Shown here in pieces: positions 59,780 to 64,000 of a stretch of 64,000 bases of DNA. Source of the stretch: Tetranychus cinnabarinus (taxonomy: Eukaryota; Arthropoda; Arachnida; Trombidiformes; Tetranychidae); contig WHVY01000003.1 of the NCBI GenBank assembly GCA_022266195.1, positions 9,796,001 through 9,860,000 on the forward strand, given 5' to 3'. Position 1 is the first letter of the stretch. Every line of letters begins with the position of its first letter. A program made the position numbers and the translations under genes. The notes under the pieces were generated by a model. The model had not been told where the DNA came from and did no database searches. It saw only the letters and a list, made by a program, of their open reading frames with translations.

Positions 59780-61785
59780 GGTTGTAAGAGTTGGTGGGAA
59801 TGTTACTAAATGAAGAGACAAAATAAGTTAAGTTGCGTTGATCTGAAGACACTGAGTTATAAACACTGAATGGTTTAAATGAAATGATCTTACCTTAAAC
59901 AACTAGGAAGTAAGCAGGTAAAGGGAGGTCACAAGAAGAAGAAAAAAATGAAGATGAGTGAGCAGAATAACAGTACATGAGGGGCTAAAAGGTGAGAAGG
60001 ATCCACTTTGAACCAATTCTTATTTTGTTGTTTTTTTTCGGGGCAACCTCATCATTACAGTATGGGTATAAATGTAATGAACATGTTGATAAACAGGTCT
60101 TGCTCAAGTTCCTGACTCTTTTTTTTGCGCTCTTTCCATCTCTTGGGTCTGGATAAGGGGCAAAGGGGAGGAGATGATCATCAAGAAACAGGGCAGGTCA
60201 TGTAATGATAATACGATCTTCAGGTTGGGGATGATGATGACGAGTAAACCAAGTAAAATTAAAATTAAATTGATTTAACCAAATGACGCTTGTCTTTGAC
60301 GTTTCACTTTATCTTCTGCATCTTCTGTACCTTCTGTACCTTCTCTATCTTTCTGGATCTTCTTCTGATTCTTGTTGACCTTACATTATTGCGTCTAAAA
60401 TGGATAGTGTAAAAGATATAAGAAATGAGGATTCAAGTTTATTATCATAATCATCAATTAAACATAGATAGATCATCTGATTTGCTATCTTCATCTGTTC
60501 AATTGATGGCTTCTTTTTTTCGTTGTCGTTTCATACTTGCTTTTTGATTTAATAAGTGTGAATATGTTGATGTTTTTGTGGTTACTTATCAGCTTGTTGC
60601 TTGTATTAATTGTTGATGTATTGAGTCAATTTGGGGTCAAAGTGATGCAAAAATTAGCCACATAATGAAAAGAAACTGTTAGATTGAATAAGAAAGAAAA
60701 GAGGATAAAATTAGATGTTGGCTAAATAATTGAAATTATATTAACAATAACAAATCAATGAAGGTATATAAAAAAAAGCTTTGTTGATTTATTGTTTTCG
60801 GTAAGCATGGGGAAAAAGTTGCCATTTATTCATCTATTCAATTTGTTTTATTATCAATATTATAACACTTAATCTTTCAACCGTCAATTGTTGTCTTCAG
60901 TGGTGAGTAGAGGATGAATTTCTGAATAGAAATGTATTTTTCCTTCATTAAAATCCAATTTAAGGTAATCTATTTTTGGCATCTTATCCTGTCTTACCTA
61001 GATCCGTCTTATCAGCCTAAATCAGAGATGTGATAAAGCAAAGTCCATGGGTCAGGCCAATGCAAGATTTGTATATATTTTGGCTGCCCAAAGCCATTTT
61101 GACCTTTTCTTTCTCGGTCATCAATTAAACTCCTAGCAAGGCTGCACGATTAACTCAATCACAGTTGAACGATTTTATGCATCTTCATTAGATGGTTAGA
61201 TTTAGCTGCAAAATGTATGATAACCTAACATTTAACTAGGTGACAGTCATAAGTTTAGTTGATAAGATGAATGACCTAGATGATCCAGTGGTCAAAATCA
61301 ATTTTAGTCCGTGATTGAAAAATTACCAACAATAGAGTCAACCTAATACATTTTGGAAAAATTGCAACCGTTGAGTTTAAACGATTGATCAGTGAACTTT
61401 TGCTTCAAGTTCAAATTCAAGTTGAGTTAGGAAACAGTTCTGTGCATGTTTTTGAAAATTTAAATAATTAGAGACAGAATTTACAAAAATTCAGAATTAT
61501 CTTGACCCATTACTAACTAAATTTGTTAATTTGGATGATTACATTGAAAACAGAAACAAACTTAGGATCGGCTTCTTTAGATAACTGATCTTTATGTAAT
61601 CGATTTTTTCAGTTGTTTCATTTCAACATTTGCCTAGATTGTACACTTTCGTTTTTACCATTTGTATTGTTTAGTGGTTTACAAAATCAACCCAATTGAT
61701 TTTCACGATATAACTTTTTTGATGGACCCATTGATCTAAACGTTCAATCTCGTCTGATCAAACAACACAAATACTTTTAATGATA
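59780..61785. other. Intergenic, 2 kb
   Basis: Upstream region of the secreted-protein gene and 3' flank of CARM1. The stretch 60302-60365 has short CTTCTGTACC-type repeats. No gene recognised. Confidence 0.5.
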
Positions 61786-63487
61786 TTATCGAAAGATTGG
61801 TTTATTAAAAGCAGACAATTGCGCCTGTTGTTGTGGCATCATGTTTAGATTTCCTGAGCCTTGTTGTGGTTGTTGTTGTTGAACATTGGCAGGTGGAATT
61901 TGCCCTGATGTTTGAGGCATAGGGTGGATGCCTGACATATCCATGAACGCAACTCCAGAATTACCATTCATGATTACTTGATTATTGTCCAATGATTGCC
62001 AATATTGTTCAGTTGGAGAAGTTTCATGAGCTCCTGGCGGTGGTTGTTGCGTTTGTCCAGTGTACCTGAAGTAGGGATTTTTCAGATCTAATGAATTAGT
62101 GGCTCGGCTTAAGGTTCCTTCTAGATTTAATTCAATGTCAACATCATAACTCTGACGCTTGTTGGATCTTAAAGCAACTCGGCCGGTGAGAATTTGTCCA
62201 GCTTGGCAGAAAATAGGTGTATCAACAAGACACCTAACTTGATACCAATGGGTTAAAGGTTGAGTAGGAGATGTAGATAGCCAAACTGTTTGATTTTGAC
62301 CAATGAAAGCAACATCAAACCAAAAGGCAAGACCATGAACATCAGCTGTGTGTAGCATTACAAAAGAAAAAGGAATTTCAATGTGGTGAAGATCAGTCTC
62401 TGAGGCTGATTGAAAATCAACTGTAAATCGATGAGACCTCGCCATACAAATTCGGATGTCAAAAGTATCAACAACTGGCTGACGGAAGTATTCTTTAACA
62501 GCAGCTGTTCTTAAAACAGTGAGATCAACACCATGAAAATTTTCTTGATACCAAAAATTGGCTTTGTTGAGCTGTTCCATGTAGAGAGCTGCGTCACTGA
62601 AAGGCGCGATATGAAGATCTCCAAGAGTTGGAAACATTTTACCTTGAGGTTGGAGCCATTTTTTAGCATGAAGATAAGTTTCAAGCATACGTTCATTAAA
62701 CAGCATATAACCCATCGGTTCAGAGATAATTATATCAACCTTCTCTGGTAGAGTTATCTCTTCAATTTTACCGGGAATGACAACAATCTTATTTTGTAAC
62801 TTGTTATGGAAGACTAACTGTTCAGCGTGTTTAGCCATTGAACTAGCTTCAACTGCATAAACCTTTCGTGCACCTGCTTGAGCAGCAAAAAAAGATAATA
62901 TACCCGAACCAGCACCAACATCTAATACAACTGCATCCCGAAAATCATCAGTGTTTCCCAGAATGGCCCTTTGGTAAGTAGATGTACGAATGTAGTCTTG
63001 CATCATGTTTTGCTGTTGAGAAAGATATCCATAAAACTGGAAATACTGAGAAGCTGAGGCTTCATCAGTTCTCTAAAATATAGCAAGAAAAATTAGGAAA
63101 AAAGATTAGAAACATAAGTACGCAGCATTGTTACATTACAATAAAACTTACCTGTGAAAAGACTGATGCCTTAACTCCTTGCTTAAAATCCGTGAGAATT
63201 TTATTAAACATGGTTGATTCTTGTAAGTTATCGAATTGAAGGACAAAGGTAATGGTACCATTGTGTACTACTAGAGAGTCATTACCGAACTTTGAAATCT
63301 CTGAATCCTTGTAAAATGGATAATCTTCATCTTTATCACTTAAACTGGTTTCACTATTTTTCAGTGTAATCAAAAGATTATCCTGTTCATCACTTAGTTT
63401 GACATAAAATGGATTACCCGGCTTTTTGATGAGCTGCTTATCATCGGTAACGGTAAAAACATTTACATTTGCATAATTGGTGCCCAT
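61786..63487 (-). CDS. CARM1: CARM1/PRMT4 protein arginine methyltransferase
   Basis: Two coding exons (5' to 3'): 63152-63487 and 61786-63072, giving 540 aa. Asymmetric dimethylation of arginine on histone H3 and coactivators, using S-adenosylmethionine. Seen: an N-terminal PH-like region (about 1-110), YFQFYGYLSQQQNMMQDY (cofactor-covering helix), the SAM motif VLDVGAGSGILSFFAAQAGA, the double-Glu loop SEPMGYMLFNERMLE, the THW loop PLTHWYQVRC, then a beta-barrel and a Gln/Pro-rich C-terminal tail. Start MGTNYANVNVFTV at 63487. The catalytic set is complete. A broken partial copy lies at 56.7-57.2 kb. Confidence 0.96.
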
Positions 63488-64000
63488 GATGGAGATCTTG
63501 AGAATACAATTCTAATATAAGATGTACAATAGTATATGATGAGGTTAGAAGGATACTTTTTTGAGTGTGTCGGATAAGATCCTAGGACTTGATGACAGAG
63601 AAAAAAAAATGAGTCAGGCAAAAATTTTCATACAGTTAATCAATCACGTCGAAGTTAACCCGTTTCATTACAAATATAGAGAAGGGTTATAAAACATTTC
63701 AATCGATTTAAATAACTAATAAAATAAAATAAATATTAAACGAATTGATTTAACCAAAAAGGTTACAAAATTAAATAATGCTGTTGGTCTTTGTTAGAAA
63801 TGCGGAGATTTTGAGATAATCGCTGTTAGATGGCGCTTGGATAGAGACTGTGTAAAAGCATGAAATTTTACCTTAATTAAAATTATCAATCATTAAATCT
63901 ATTAATTAACCAGTTTTTACATTAATTAGTGTCTTTAATACTGAAATTATCAAAGTCTACATCACTAAGAACCCTTGGAAAGTGAAATTTCTGATCTACT
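63488..64000. other. Upstream region of CARM1
   Basis: No other gene seen; presumably promoter and 5' leader of CARM1. Confidence 0.5.

Noticed and set aside
42514..63487. BRD7/9, KDM4 and CARM1 as a functional chromatin gene cluster
   Set aside because: Three chromatin genes within 21 kb are suggestive, but ADK and a secreted protein lie among them, strands differ and nothing in the sequence shows co-regulation.
1..64000. CRISPR arrays, prokaryotic operons or viral insertions
   Set aside because: No regularly spaced direct repeats, no prokaryotic gene organisation and no viral protein motif were seen; genes are spliced and eukaryotic.

Overview
The window looks like nuclear DNA of an arthropod, and my best guess is an acariform mite. 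The DNA is strongly AT-rich. Genes have spliceosomal introns with GTAAGT-type donors, mostly 60-400 bp long. One secreted protein looks like the arthropod DM4/DM12 family, and small DNA transposons are common. The exact taxon is inference. No bacterial, viral or CRISPR feature was seen.

Layout. (1) 3.27-7.93 kb, minus strand: a PALS1/Stardust polarity scaffold of 11 exons, whose last ~100 codons lie beyond the left edge. (2) 8.6-12.5 kb: a transposon-rich patch. It holds a long-TIR MITE, a TIR element with internal pol III-like boxes, a near-intact Tc1 element with a frameshifted transposase, a broken gene for a probably secreted helical protein, and a scrap resembling the BRD7/9 gene 31 kb away. 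(3) 13.5-40.2 kb: a head-to-tail array of nine phospholipid scramblase genes (named A-G, I and J here; H is used for relics), all on the minus strand and all with the same five exons and intron phases. J (36.4-40.2 kb) has the canonical proline-rich N-terminus and long introns and is probably the parental gene. Most of the others are compact. D has a nonsense codon and E has lost its exon-1 donor. Relics, inverted spacer copies and MITEs lie between the genes. (4) 41.5 kb: tRNA-His(GTG). (5) 42.5-44.5 kb: a single-exon BRD7/9 bromodomain gene, minus strand. (6) 47.0-49.8 kb: adenosine kinase, plus strand. (7) 51.3-56.1 kb: a full-length KDM4 histone demethylase with JmjN, JmjC, PHD and Tudor regions, plus strand, 10 exons. 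(8) 56.7-57.2 kb: a decayed CARM1 fragment. (9) 58.7-59.8 kb: a secreted DM4/DM12-like protein, minus strand. (10) 61.8-63.5 kb: CARM1/PRMT4, two coding exons, minus strand.

Working together. The single-copy genes are ordinary housekeeping, chromatin and polarity genes with no evident operon-like link. The unusual part is the scramblase array. It shows repeated tandem duplication, exchange of N-terminal exons, loss of the acidic calcium-binding residues in about half of the copies, one internal duplication that looks like a hybrid of two paralogues, and several copies in different stages of decay. All exon boundaries were read by eye from splice consensus and family alignment from memory; no search or transcript data were used.
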